Assembly (NCBI GenBank): GCA_035651455.1
Contig: DASRFR010000047.1
Coordinates: 744,001 to 808,000, forward strand
Direction of reading: 5' to 3'
Length of the DNA: 64,000 bases
From: DASRFR01 sp035651455
Lineage (GTDB): Bacteria > Acidobacteriota > Terriglobia > Terriglobales > Acidobacteriaceae
Position 1 is the first letter of the stretch, and every line of letters begins with the position of its first letter. The position numbers were made by a program, and so were the translations under genes. This document shows, piece by piece, positions 55,508 through 64,000 of the stretch. Below the pieces are notes generated by a model, which saw only the letters and a program-made list of their open reading frames with translations, was not told where the DNA came from and did no database searches.

Positions 55508-56635
55508 ATGCGGGTACTACGCATCGATGAGCATTCTCCTTTCCGCCGGCTCCTGGGCATTGGGGGACTGGGCACCGGAATTTTTTTCAAACTCGAGGGC
55601 AATGACACCCTAGGTCGCAACGAGAGCCGCCCTGCCCGGCTTATGGGTGTCCGCGATTACTGCAAGCAGCATATCGTGATTTACTACATCGCGAAGCTGC
55701 TGGGAGCGCAGCCTTCAGGTTTTCCGTTCCACGTGCTGCCCGTTGGAAACGTTGGAGACGATTCTGCAGGACAACGCGTGATCGCGGACATGCAGGGCGC
55801 CGGTATTGATACCCGACAGGTAAAGAAGTTGTCGGGAGTGCCCACACTGTTCAGCGTTTGCTTCCAGTACCCCGACGGCAGCGGTGGCAACATTACGACA
55901 TCCAACTCGGCGGCCGGACAGCTTACGAACGGCGACATAGATTCCGCGGTGCGCTTCGTGCAGCCGAACTCCCGACAAGTAATCGCGCTTGCGGTGCCTG
56001 AAGTTCCGCTCGATGTTCGCCGACATTTTCTGACTGAAGCGACCAAGCTCGGGGCTTTTCGTGCGGCATCTTTTGTATCCGGCGAAGTGCGTCCTGCCTG
56101 GGATACAGGCATGTTCGACATGCTGGACCTGCTGGCCTTGAACCAGAGCGAGGCGGAACAATTTGCCGGATCTGAGTTCGTCACAGAAAACCCCGTACCG
56201 TTTGTCATCCAATGCCAGAACTGTTTGCGCACCCGCTACCCCGGCCTGTCGCTCGTAATCAGCGCGGGGAAACATGGCGCGTACGCGGTCACGGCTCAAG
56301 CCTACGATTTCTGTGCCGCTCCAGCGGTTGCGGTGGCCTCTACCGCGGGCGCAGGAGATGCCTTGCTGGGCGGCATGCTTGCTGCGCTTGCCGCAGGCGT
56401 TCCCTTGATGCACGTTGGATCAGCAACGAAAAAACAGCCGGAGGAAATCACTATTGAGACGGCCCTGCAGATCGGCGTCTTGCTCGCCAGCTATAAGTGT
56501 CTCTCGCCACACACAATTCATCCTTCGGCCTGCCTCGACACGCTTGTGCAGTTCGCGGCCGACCGCGGCTCATCCTTTGCTCCGACGCTTCAACAGCTTT
56601 TTGTGACCAGTCCCGCCGCTCAGACGCTAGCTTAA
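55508..56635 (+). CDS. PfkB-family sugar kinase
   Basis: A 375-residue ribokinase-fold kinase. The C-terminal signature STAGAGDALLGGM contains the catalytic base Asp284 (GAGD). N-terminal GIGGLGTGIFF and FHVLPVGNVGDD are the substrate and lid elements. GGNITTSNSAAGQLT is unusual for the group. The family includes phosphofructo-, tagatose-6-phosphate, fructo- and 2-keto-3-deoxygluconate kinases. Beside a NagB-like gene it could phosphorylate an acyclic or ketose product for the class I aldolase at 52.5 kb, but that is inference. It is co-oriented and only 9 bp from its upstream neighbour. Confidence 0.87.
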   Translation: MRVLRIDEHSPFRRLLGIGGLGTGIFFKLEGNDTLGRNESRPARLMGVRDYCKQHIVIYYIAKLLGAQPSGFPFHVLPVGNVGDDSAGQRVIADMQGAGIDTRQVKKLSGVPTLFSVCFQYPDGSGGNITTSNSAAGQLTNGDIDSAVRFVQPNSRQVIALAVPEVPLDVRRHFLTEATKLGAFRAASFVSGEVRPAWDTGMFDMLDLLALNQSEAEQFAGSEFVTENPVPFVIQCQNCLRTRYPGLSLVISAGKHGAYAVTAQAYDFCAAPAVAVASTAGAGDALLGGMLAALAAGVPLMHVGSATKKQPEEITIETALQIGVLLASYKCLSPHTIHPSACLDTLVQFAADRGSSFAPTLQQLFVTSPAAQTLA

Positions 56636-56797
56636 GATGGAAGTCTTAGCACTGCCGAGAGGATTGGGGTGACGTGGATCACAGACCATCCGCTTCGAAG
56701 CACGGATACTGTCTAACTGCAATGACACATTGTAGAGTAAGAATCTGGTATTTTTTCTTGACTTTGGCTAGCCTGCGGTATATCTAGTTCGGCCTAG

Positions 56798-56809
56798 TAT
56801 AACGTTTCA
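56798..56809. promoter_or_regulatory. Second LacI-type operator, upstream of the GH36-like gene
   Basis: TATAACGTTTCA is the reverse complement of TGAAACGTTATA and matches the dyad at 53371-53382 in 11 of 12 positions. A -35-like TTGACT (56758-56763) lies upstream with weak -10 candidates at 56779-56786, so the dyad would overlap or follow the start of transcription. Confidence 0.6.
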
Positions 56810-56854
56810 CTTTACATTGATTCGATTCGTCTTGCCGGGAACCGTCCAGCGACT

Positions 56855-59110
56855 ATGCCTCGCTTCTCAATCGTGACACACTCTTCCCGCTGGTGGCTCG
56901 CGCCATTCTTCGCCGCCCTGCTCCTTTCCGTCATTCTCGCGGGCTGCAGCCGCCAGCATGCACGTCAGGAAGGGGCGACGTCCAACGTGCGCGTGACGGT
57001 AGCGTCCGAGGGGCCGATTGTAATTAAAACCTCGGCAGCCGAATTCGACGTCAACCAGGCCGGCTATATTTCGGCAAAACTGTGGCGAGAGGGGCAAGCT
57101 CGGAGCCTGGACGACCCTCAGACCGAACCCGGCAGCGGCGCTGATTCCATCGTGACAGGTGGCAAAGCAGTCGATGACTTTGTGCTGGATTTCTCCACAG
57201 TGCGGGTGACGAATGCTTCCGGCCGCCTCGGCGGGAATGGCAAGCGCGTCGAGGTTTCCGCAAAGAGTCACTCCGCTCCCGCGCTGGAAAAAAGTTTAGC
57301 GATTGAAGTCTACGACGACTTGCCTAACCTGGCGCTCTCCAGCACGTCTTACAAGAACACCGGTTCAGCCGAAGTCGCCATTGAGCGGGCGATCACGCAA
57401 CAGCACATTCTGAATGCGTCTCTGCAGGACGCGAAGGCCGCACCGTACTCCATGTGGTCATTTCACGGCTCGAGTGAGGCTTGGGGCAAAGACGATGTCA
57501 TGTTGATCGGCGAAAAGTTCACGCGGGCCAACCCGATGCAGGTCGTGCAACACAATGACGAGAACCAGACTGGTGGAGGCATTCCCATTGTTGCCTTTTG
57601 GACAGGCGCCGTGGGCGAGGCAATTGGACATGGCGAGACCGTGCCACTACGCCTGAGTATGCCCGTTGTGACGCGCCCCGATCGCCGGGTCAATGCGAGC
57701 ATGGATCTCGACGTCAATACGCGCCTGGCGCCGGGCCACGTCTATACCACTCCATTGACGTTTCTCTCCGTTTTTCATGGTGATTTCTATGAGCCGCTGA
57801 GCCTGTACTCAAAAATGCTTCGGACCAGCGGTCTGAGCCTGGCACACCCAACGGAAGCGGATTACCAGGCAAACTGGTGCGGCTGGGGATATGAGATGAA
57901 TTTCACGCCCAAGCAAATGCTGGGCACGATCCCCAAACTCAAGCAACTGGGCCTGAAGTGGGCGACTCTAGATGCGGGCTGGTTCACAGCGCGGGGAGAT
58001 TGGGATCCCCGGCCGGCGACCTTTCCCGATGATTCTCTAAAAAACGTGGTGAGGGCTTATCACAACGCGGGTCTTCACATTACCCTGTGGTGGATTCCGA
58101 TCGTCGCAGAAGACGGGCGCGGGCGTGACATCCTCAACCACCGCTCGTACCAGTTATCAAACGTAGTGAAAGAGCATCCTGACTGGCTCATCCTCGACAA
58201 GGAAGGTAAGCCGGCCCGCGCCACCGCCGACCTGGGCGCATTGTGCCCCGCGGTGCCCGAAGTGCAGCAGTACTACAAACACCTGACCGAACGTTTTATT
58301 CGCGATTGGGATTTCGACGGACACAAGCTGGATTTCTCCTATACCGTGCCGGCTTGTTACAACCCCAAGCATCACCACAAATCGCCAAATGATTCGATTA
58401 CCGCGGTCGGGGAGATTTACAAAATCATTCTGGACACAACGCGCGCATTGAAACCCGACAGCGTAACCCAGGCTTGTCCCTGCGGAACCCCGCCCAGCCT
58501 GGCGTGGCTCCCCTATATCGATCAGGCGGTCACCGCTGATCCCGTGGGCGCCCGCCAGGTCCGGCTGCGGACCAAAATGTACAAAGCGCTGCTCGGTCCG
58601 GAAGCCGCGGTCTACGGCGATCACGTGGAACTCACCGACGTGCGCATGAGCAACACGCAGCACGAAGTGGATCAAGGCAGTGATTTCGCGTCCGAGGTTG
58701 GAGTGGGCGCCGTGGTGGGAACGAAGTTTACCTGGCCGAGCTATGGGCCGCAGTTCAAAACAGTAGAGCTGACGCCCGAGAAGGAAGCGCATTGGAAAAA
58801 GTGGATCGATATCTACAACGCCAAGATGCTTTCGCGCGGCACCTTTCTCGACCTGTACACCTATGGCTATGACTCCCCGGAAGCATATGCCATCGAGAAA
58901 GATGGAAAGATGTACTATGCCTTCTACGCACCGGAAAAAGACAAACCCTGGAAGGGCGAGGTGGAACTGCGTGGCCTCTCTCCGGGCACCTATCAGATTG
59001 TCAATTACGAGACGGCGAGCGATTTGGGTTCAGTGCAGGCAGTCAAACCAAAGTTGAGCGTTGAATTTACTAATCATCTGCTGCTCGAAGCGAGCAAACT
59101 TTCACAGTAG
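56855..59110 (+). CDS. GH36-like (clan D, alpha-galactosidase-type) lipoprotein
   Basis: A 751-residue glycoside hydrolase. The N-terminus LLLSVILAGCSRQ carries a lipobox (LAGC), so it is lipid-anchored after LspA processing. An N-terminal beta-sandwich (about 40-330) precedes a TIM barrel: ANWCGWGYEMNFT, ATLDAGWF, and the nucleophile Asp493 in DGHKLDF. VYGDHVELTD resembles the GH36 acid/base region. A C-terminal beta domain follows. Alpha-galactosidase or an alpha-linked relative is the likely activity. ATG 56855 lies 45 nt after the operator. The Oar-like receptor follows after about 30 bp. Confidence 0.85.
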   Translation: MPRFSIVTHSSRWWLAPFFAALLLSVILAGCSRQHARQEGATSNVRVTVASEGPIVIKTSAAEFDVNQAGYISAKLWREGQARSLDDPQTEPGSGADSIVTGGKAVDDFVLDFSTVRVTNASGRLGGNGKRVEVSAKSHSAPALEKSLAIEVYDDLPNLALSSTSYKNTGSAEVAIERAITQQHILNASLQDAKAAPYSMWSFHGSSEAWGKDDVMLIGEKFTRANPMQVVQHNDENQTGGGIPIVAFWTGAVGEAIGHGETVPLRLSMPVVTRPDRRVNASMDLDVNTRLAPGHVYTTPLTFLSVFHGDFYEPLSLYSKMLRTSGLSLAHPTEADYQANWCGWGYEMNFTPKQMLGTIPKLKQLGLKWATLDAGWFTARGDWDPRPATFPDDSLKNVVRAYHNAGLHITLWWIPIVAEDGRGRDILNHRSYQLSNVVKEHPDWLILDKEGKPARATADLGALCPAVPEVQQYYKHLTERFIRDWDFDGHKLDFSYTVPACYNPKHHHKSPNDSITAVGEIYKIILDTTRALKPDSVTQACPCGTPPSLAWLPYIDQAVTADPVGARQVRLRTKMYKALLGPEAAVYGDHVELTDVRMSNTQHEVDQGSDFASEVGVGAVVGTKFTWPSYGPQFKTVELTPEKEAHWKKWIDIYNAKMLSRGTFLDLYTYGYDSPEAYAIEKDGKMYYAFYAPEKDKPWKGEVELRGLSPGTYQIVNYETASDLGSVQAVKPKLSVEFTNHLLLEASKLSQ

Positions 59111-59143
59111 GCTGGCGTTTACTCGAGCAGGTTGGAGGACTAC

Positions 59144-62100
59144 ATGGCGCCCTCTTCACAACATTCCTGCAAGTTTCTTCCCGCAATTTTAGCCGCGCTC
59201 GCCCTGTTGCTTTCGGGTTCGATGACCGTATGGGCACAGAAAGACATGGGCGCGATAGTCGGCACGGTCAGGGATACATCTGGCGCGGTAGTCCAGGACG
59301 CGACGGTGACCGTCACCGATGTCGAGCGCGGCACCTCTTTCCAGACCAATACCAACTCGGTCGGGGAATACGTCGCCAACCCTCTGCACATTGGAAAATA
59401 CAACGTCACTGTGGAAAAGCCGGGCTTCGGCAAGCAAGTGGTCGGGCCCATTGTCGTGGACGTGCAAGCTCGGCCTGAAATTAATGTGACTCTCCATCCG
59501 GGGCAGATCGCGGAAACGGTTGTGGTCACTTCGCAGGGGCCGCAGCTCGAGACAGAGACCTCCGAACTCGGGCAAGTTGTCAGCAGCCGCCAAGCCACAA
59601 CTCTTCCTTTGAATGGGCGCAATTTCGCTCAACTGGCGCAGCTCGCAGCGGGGGTTGCTCCCGCTGAACCAGGCTCCCGGACGGAGACGTCCTACGGCTT
59701 CAGTTCCAATGGCGCGCGGGCGTTGCAGAATAACTTCCTGCTTGATGGAATTGACAACAACGCCAATCTTGCCGACGTTCTCAACGGCAGCGCCTACGTG
59801 ATCCAGCCCTCCGTCGATGCCATAGGCGAATTCAAGGTGCAGACCAACTCCTACAGCGCGGAGTTTGGCCGTGGCAACGGGGCCATCATGAACGCCGTGA
59901 TCAAGTCGGGAACAAACGCGTTCCATGGAAACGTGTATGAGTTCTTCCGAAACGACAAGCTCGATGGACGCAACGCTTTCGACTTTTTCGGACGCCAGCC
60001 TTATCAGCAAAACCAATTCGGCGCGACCCTGGGCGGCCCCATCATTAAAGATCGCACTTTCTTTTTCGTGGACTATGAAGGCCTGCGCATCCGCCAGGCG
60101 AAGCCGCAGCTTCTGCTGCTCCCAACGCCGCAGATGCTGGCAGGCGATTTTTCCAGCTTCCTGGATCTCAGCACGCCCATCGTTGACCCCGCCAGCGGAC
60201 TGAACGTGCTGGATTGCAGCGGAAATCCCACATATCAAGGCGAAATTTTCAATTCACGCCTGACCCAAACCCGCACCGCGAGCGGAAACTTCCCTGCCGG
60301 CATGTGCGGAGTCCCAATCAGCGTGAACGGCGCAGGCGTTCCGACCAACATATTTCCCGCAACTGGCCTGAACGCAATTAATCCGGTGGCGGCACGCATT
60401 GCGGCGCTCTACCCCGCCCCGCTCCCTAACTTCAGTGTTGGCGGAAACAACTACCTGGTCGACCCGAAGAGAAGCTTCGATCAAAACAATTTCGATGTCC
60501 GCGTCGACCACAGGTTTACGAACACGGATGATTTCTTCGTTCGTTTCAGCTACGAGGATCAGCCGATTTTCACCCCCGGGCCGTTCACGAATTTCCTGGA
60601 TGGCGGGGGATTCACGTCGGGAAATCAAGACAACGCCTACCGCAGCGTTGCTATCAGCGAGACTCACAGCTTCTCGCCCAAACTTTTTAACGAGTTTCGA
60701 CTCGGCTATAACCGAATCAACTCCCATCGTTTGCAGCCCTTCTCGAGCACAGATGTTTCCGGACAACTCGGCCTGATAGGTGTGCCCTTTTCGCCGGGCA
60801 TTGGCGGACTGCCTTCCATATGCTTTTCGAATTATTCCTGCATTGGCGCTTCCGACTTCCTGCCCTCGATCGAAAAGCAGAACAGCTACGTGCTGAATGA
60901 CAATCTCATCTGGATCCGCGGCCGTCATTCCCTTAAGTTTGGAGCCGAGATACGTAAAGAACAGTTCACGATTTTGCAAGACTCGGCACCCAGGGGCGAC
61001 TTAGGCTTCGGACCGGACTTTACTGACAATCCGGCTATGCCGCTCAATGCGGATGGATCGACCACGGGTGGAGACGACATTGCCTCTTTCCTCCTCGGCA
61101 TTCCCGATAGCGCGAACATCGTGAACCTGCATGGTCCCGACTACCACCGGAACACATTCGCGTTTTACGCGCAGGACGATTTCAGGGTGACTAGCCGGCT
61201 GACTCTCAATCTTGGCCTGCGTTATGAGCTGTTCATGCCGGTGACTGAAGGCAAGAACCAGGAGTCGACGTTTGACTTCGCTACCGACACACTGATTCTG
61301 CCGCGCGGGCAGAACGCGCAGCTCACCCCCACGATTGCCTCGTTCTTGCCCGTCCAAAGGACTGCGTCCGCCGGCCTGGTGAATACTGATTACCGGAATT
61401 GGGCGCCACGCGTGGGTTTCGCGTATCAGATTTCAACTCCCCTCGTGCTGCGTGGAGGCTACGGCATTTTCTATGGCGGGCAGGAAAATGGCCCATTCTC
61501 CTTCCCCAGCCCGGGATTCAATCCGCCGTTCTTCTTGTCACAAAGTTTTGCGTCGCCTTGCGGCAGCCCGCCTCCACCGAATGCCAATCCGTCTGATCCG
61601 GGCAATTGCGCCCTCGGCCTGAAACCAGGAGACGCAAGCCAGATGATCAACAACTTCTGGACCCAGGGATTCCCAGCGAATTCGTTGTCGGATCCCAATA
61701 ATCCCCTGCTTTACTCCATCGACCGCAATATCAGGACGCCAAGGATGCAGCAATGGCATTTGGGGATTGAATATCAGCTCCCTGCCCAGACAGTTCTGGA
61801 GATGTCTTATGCCGGCTCGCACGGATCGCGACTGTACGGGTTCTACAACGGTAACCAGGCCACGCCGAGCACCGATCCGAATGCTCCCTTGGCTCCGCGG
61901 CGACCCTTTCCGGCGGTCGACGGTACCATCGACGCCTTCCGTTCCAATACCATTTCTAACTACAACGCCTTACAGGCACGCCTTGAAAAACGCATCACGC
62001 ACGGGCTCATGTTCCAGGCCTCCTACACGTACAGCCACGCGCTGGACGACGCTTCCAGCGCCAGCCTGGGTTCTTTGAACAATGGCGATTTTCGCGATCA

Positions 62101-62731
62101 GCGCAATCCCGGCCTGGAGTACGGGAACTCCGACGTCGATGTTCGTCATCATTTCGTGATCAGCTATGCCTACGAGCTTCCCTTCGGCAAAGGCAAAGCA
62201 TTTGGCGGGAATGCCAGCGGCTTCCTTAACCAGGTGATTGGCAATTGGCAGATTGCCGGCATCACCTCGCTTTCCTCCGGCAACTACTTCACGGTCAGCG
62301 ACCCGTTCGTTAACAGTTCTAACACCGATTGCGGCGGCACCGTGGCTTACAACTGCGCGCGTCCGAATGTGATTGGCGATCCAAATGCCAAGCCTTGCCA
62401 GCAGGGCACGTTTTTCAACACCTGCGCATTTGCCAGCAACCAGGTGCAGGGAACCTTTGGCAACGAAAGCCGGAATATTGTTCGCGGTCCGGGATACCAA
62501 AACTGGGACATGACGTTCCAGAAGCTCTTCCCGATCCGCGAGCAAATGCGGCTTGAGTTCCGAACAGATATTTTCAACATCTGGAATCACGTGAACCCGC
62601 TTTGGGGTCCGATCGGCGCAGCCGGCCAGGTCGAACCGGTGGCGATCGAGTTAGGCACGCCTCAGTTCGGACAGTTCCAGGCGGCCCGCGATCCCCGTTT
62701 CGTTCAGTTCGCGCTGAAGTTCTACTACTGA
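59144..62731 (+). CDS. Oar-like TonB-dependent receptor (carboxypeptidase-regulatory-like N-terminus)
   Basis: A 1195-residue outer-membrane receptor. ATG 59144 is preferred because GGAGG is 5 nt upstream. After a signal peptide (LPAILAALALLLSGSMTVWA) comes a CarboxypepD_reg domain (about 33-110: GAIVGTVRDTSGAVVQDATVTV), then the plug (TLPLNGRNFAQLAQLAAGV, SNGARALQNNFLLDGIDNN) and the beta-barrel up to about 1195, ending with the aromatic FVQFALKFYY. This is the Oar/OmpA-related subtype common in Acidobacteriota. Its position behind the GH36-like lipoprotein suggests uptake of the oligosaccharide that lipoprotein processes. TonB is encoded at 14 kb. Confidence 0.93.
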   Translation: MAPSSQHSCKFLPAILAALALLLSGSMTVWAQKDMGAIVGTVRDTSGAVVQDATVTVTDVERGTSFQTNTNSVGEYVANPLHIGKYNVTVEKPGFGKQVVGPIVVDVQARPEINVTLHPGQIAETVVVTSQGPQLETETSELGQVVSSRQATTLPLNGRNFAQLAQLAAGVAPAEPGSRTETSYGFSSNGARALQNNFLLDGIDNNANLADVLNGSAYVIQPSVDAIGEFKVQTNSYSAEFGRGNGAIMNAVIKSGTNAFHGNVYEFFRNDKLDGRNAFDFFGRQPYQQNQFGATLGGPIIKDRTFFFVDYEGLRIRQAKPQLLLLPTPQMLAGDFSSFLDLSTPIVDPASGLNVLDCSGNPTYQGEIFNSRLTQTRTASGNFPAGMCGVPISVNGAGVPTNIFPATGLNAINPVAARIAALYPAPLPNFSVGGNNYLVDPKRSFDQNNFDVRVDHRFTNTDDFFVRFSYEDQPIFTPGPFTNFLDGGGFTSGNQDNAYRSVAISETHSFSPKLFNEFRLGYNRINSHRLQPFSSTDVSGQLGLIGVPFSPGIGGLPSICFSNYSCIGASDFLPSIEKQNSYVLNDNLIWIRGRHSLKFGAEIRKEQFTILQDSAPRGDLGFGPDFTDNPAMPLNADGSTTGGDDIASFLLGIPDSANIVNLHGPDYHRNTFAFYAQDDFRVTSRLTLNLGLRYELFMPVTEGKNQESTFDFATDTLILPRGQNAQLTPTIASFLPVQRTASAGLVNTDYRNWAPRVGFAYQISTPLVLRGGYGIFYGGQENGPFSFPSPGFNPPFFLSQSFASPCGSPPPPNANPSDPGNCALGLKPGDASQMINNFWTQGFPANSLSDPNNPLLYSIDRNIRTPRMQQWHLGIEYQLPAQTVLEMSYAGSHGSRLYGFYNGNQATPSTDPNAPLAPRRPFPAVDGTIDAFRSNTISNYNALQARLEKRITHGLMFQASYTYSHALDDASSASLGSLNNGDFRDQRNPGLEYGNSDVDVRHHFVISYAYELPFGKGKAFGGNASGFLNQVIGNWQIAGITSLSSGNYFTVSDPFVNSSNTDCGGTVAYNCARPNVIGDPNAKPCQQGTFFNTCAFASNQVQGTFGNESRNIVRGPGYQNWDMTFQKLFPIREQMRLEFRTDIFNIWNHVNPLWGPIGAAGQVEPVAIELGTPQFGQFQAARDPRFVQFALKFYY

Positions 62732-62846
62732 GGCGCACGTCGAGACGCGGGTCTTGCAGGCGTATGGACCGTAAGGTTTGCGGTCGAGGCCGTTGAACTG
62801 CTGTACAGTTCGGCAATGTTCATCGGCAGCGGAAGGAGATTTTCTC

Positions 62847-63155
62847 GTGGCCGTGCTCATGCGTCTGATTCAGTGTTATGATCCCGCGCACAAGCAGGAG
62901 TTCCACAAGCTGGAGAAACAATTTGCCGAGCTTGAACATCGAGGCCTGCTGCCCCGGGGGGAACGCCTCGTCCCAATCTCTGGGCGCGAGCCCGGCAACA
63001 CCATCGTTTGGCAATGCCGCTTCGATTCGCTGGCGGCGGTCGAAACCGCTCTTAAGCAGATCGATGCCAGCCCGGAGCACACGGATCTCGCCTCCCGGCA
63101 GCACCCGATGTTCCAGAACAGCTGGATCGAATTCTATGAAGTGCTCGACTATTAG
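62847..63155 (+). CDS. Small alpha/beta protein, unknown function
   Basis: A 102-residue protein starting at GTG 62847, chosen because AAGGAG lies 8 nt upstream. It reads MAVLMRLIQCYDPAHKQEFH, with GREPGNTIVWQCRFDSLAAVETALKQI further on and SSWIEFYEVL-like NSWIEFYEVLDY at the end. The alternation of strands and helices recalls a dimeric alpha-beta barrel (ferredoxin-like) of the NIPSNAP or YciI type, but this is only pattern-based. Acidic residues and His are spread without an obvious motif. It stands alone between the receptor and nifJ genes. Confidence 0.6.
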   Translation: MAVLMRLIQCYDPAHKQEFHKLEKQFAELEHRGLLPRGERLVPISGREPGNTIVWQCRFDSLAAVETALKQIDASPEHTDLASRQHPMFQNSWIEFYEVLDY

Positions 63156-63244
63156 CCGCTGACCGCTGGAACGACCCGCAAAGCTTCCCGCCGATTGCCT
63201 TGTGCCCGGAAGTTGCAGGCCCGCGCCACGGCCCTGTGATGATT

Positions 63245-63262
63245 GTCACAGCCGGCTGTGAC
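63245..63262. promoter_or_regulatory. Perfect 18-bp palindrome, candidate operator upstream of nifJ
   Basis: GTCACAGCCGGCTGTGAC is identical to its reverse complement. It has no loop, so it is more likely a protein-binding dyad than a terminator. It lies about 120 bp before the nifJ start. Confidence 0.45.
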
Positions 63263-63380
63263 CCACATTGCCGACGCCGTTCGCCATTCCCCATATGCTT
63301 TGGTACATGTCGGGCCCAACGTTCCTCGACCGGAAAGAGCGCATTCGTGTACCCGGCATGAATCTGCGCAGGGGAGCATC

Positions 63381-64000
63381 ATGAAACGTAAGTTCAAAAT
63401 CATGGATGCCAACGAGGCGGTCGCGCACGTGGCGTATCGCGTCAATGAAGTCATCGCGATTTACCCGATTACGCCCTCTTCTGCGATGGGTGAGTGGGCG
63501 GACGAGTGGTCCGCGCAAGGCATCCCTAATATCTGGGGCTCGGTGCCGCACGTGATGGAAATGCAGAGCGAGGGCGGGGCCGCCGGAGCCGTTCATGGCG
63601 CACTGCAGACCGGATCGCTTTCCACCACATTCACGGCGTCGCAGGGCCTGCTGCTGATGATTCCCAACATGAACAAGATCGCCGGGGAGCTTACGCCGAC
63701 TGCGTTCCATGTTTCCGCGCGAACTGTCGCTACGCATGCTTTGTCAATCTTCGGCGATCACAGCGATGTCATGTTCTGCCGTACCACCGGCTTTGCCATG
63801 CTCTGCTCCAACTCCGTGCAGGAAGCCATGGACCTGGCGCTGGTCGCGCATGCAGCTTCGCTGGAAAGTCGAATTCCCTTCCTGCATTTTTTCGATGGCT
63901 TCCGTACCTCGCACGAGGTGAACAAGATCGAATTGCTTTCGGAAGACGCCATGCGCGCCCTCATCAACATGGACCGAGTGTTCGAGCATCGTCAGCGAGC
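63381..64000 (+). CDS. nifJ: Pyruvate:ferredoxin (flavodoxin) oxidoreductase, N-terminal part; cut by window edge
   Basis: Oxidative decarboxylation of pyruvate to acetyl-CoA with ferredoxin or flavodoxin. The first 206 or so codons are visible. They form the pyruvate-binding domain I: MDANEAVAHVAYRVNEV, YPITPSSAMGEWADEW (TPSS binds pyruvate), EMQSEGGAAGAVHGAL and TASQGLLLMIPNMNKIAGEL. GGGGAG lies about 4 nt before ATG 63381. Presence of a 2-oxoacid oxidoreductase suggests that oxygen-poor or flexible metabolism is possible. The rest, with ThDP and Fe-S domains, lies outside the window. Confidence 0.94.
   Translation, partial: MKRKFKIMDANEAVAHVAYRVNEVIAIYPITPSSAMGEWADEWSAQGIPNIWGSVPHVMEMQSEGGAAGAVHGALQTGSLSTTFTASQGLLLMIPNMNKIAGELTPTAFHVSARTVATHALSIFGDHSDVMFCRTTGFAMLCSNSVQEAMDLALVAHAASLESRIPFLHFFDGFRTSHEVNKIELLSEDAMRALINMDRVFEHRQR

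Noticed and set aside
59189..60238. A long leftward frame opposite the Oar-like receptor
   Set aside because: Antisense to the plug and carboxypeptidase-like domain; a shadow frame.

Overview
The window reads as a chromosomal segment of an acidobacterium, most likely order Terriglobales. This is inferred from family content, not from a marker gene: a Ser/Thr kinase fused to TPRs, an Oar-like TonB-dependent receptor with an N-terminal carboxypeptidase-like domain, VWFA-related and TIGR03118 proteins, He_PIG/choice-of-anchor secreted proteins, and moderately high GC. There is no phage, IS element, CRISPR array or plasmid backbone. Genes are dense on both strands, and several start at GTG or TTG.

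Layout. 1-15 kb: truncated aldose 1-epimerase, a 1222-residue sensor kinase, a secreted lectin/Ig-like protein, a PAS-GGDEF-EAL protein whose EAL half looks inactive, a cupredoxin-like protein, a 1-Cys peroxiredoxin, an AIM24 protein, glutamate racemase and TonB. 15-26 kb: ileS-lspA, a Slt-type lytic transglycosylase behind a GAF protein, an ECF sigma factor coupled to a zinc anti-sigma factor, a UbiD-family decarboxylase and a Bcp peroxiredoxin. 26-33 kb: three small flavin/F420-type or unknown genes, a secreted protein with two DNAJC11-C-like domains, the phosphoketolase/acetate kinase pair and a GH130-like protein. 33-48 kb: cupin-like and TIGR03118 proteins, an ABC exporter, an amidase, a GH39 glycosidase, tRNA-Gly(CCC), an RNase H homologue with an Asp-to-Asn change, small unknown ORFs, a type IV pilin, a variant DXS, a methyltransferase and a VWFA-related protein.

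48.5-62.7 kb is the most distinctive part: a carbohydrate-use locus arranged around a LacI-family regulator. The leftward operon encodes a class I aldolase, an FGGY kinase, a fucose/arabinose-type isomerase and a secreted amidohydrolase, with tight spacing and one TTGA stop/start overlap. The rightward side encodes LacI, a NagB-like protein with a substituted active-site Glu, a PfkB kinase, a clan-D (GH36-like) lipoprotein and an Oar-like receptor. Two near-identical CG-centred dyads lie at the promoter of the leftward operon and in front of the GH36-like gene, so both ends look like one regulon. A plausible flow is uptake by the receptor, release of a sugar by the lipoprotein glycosidase, then isomerisation, phosphorylation and aldol cleavage in the cytoplasm. 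The sugar cannot be named from sequence.

The right edge holds a small unknown gene and the start of pyruvate:ferredoxin oxidoreductase (nifJ), preceded by a perfect 18-bp palindrome. With phosphoketolase and acetate kinase, the window therefore has two routes to acetyl units.
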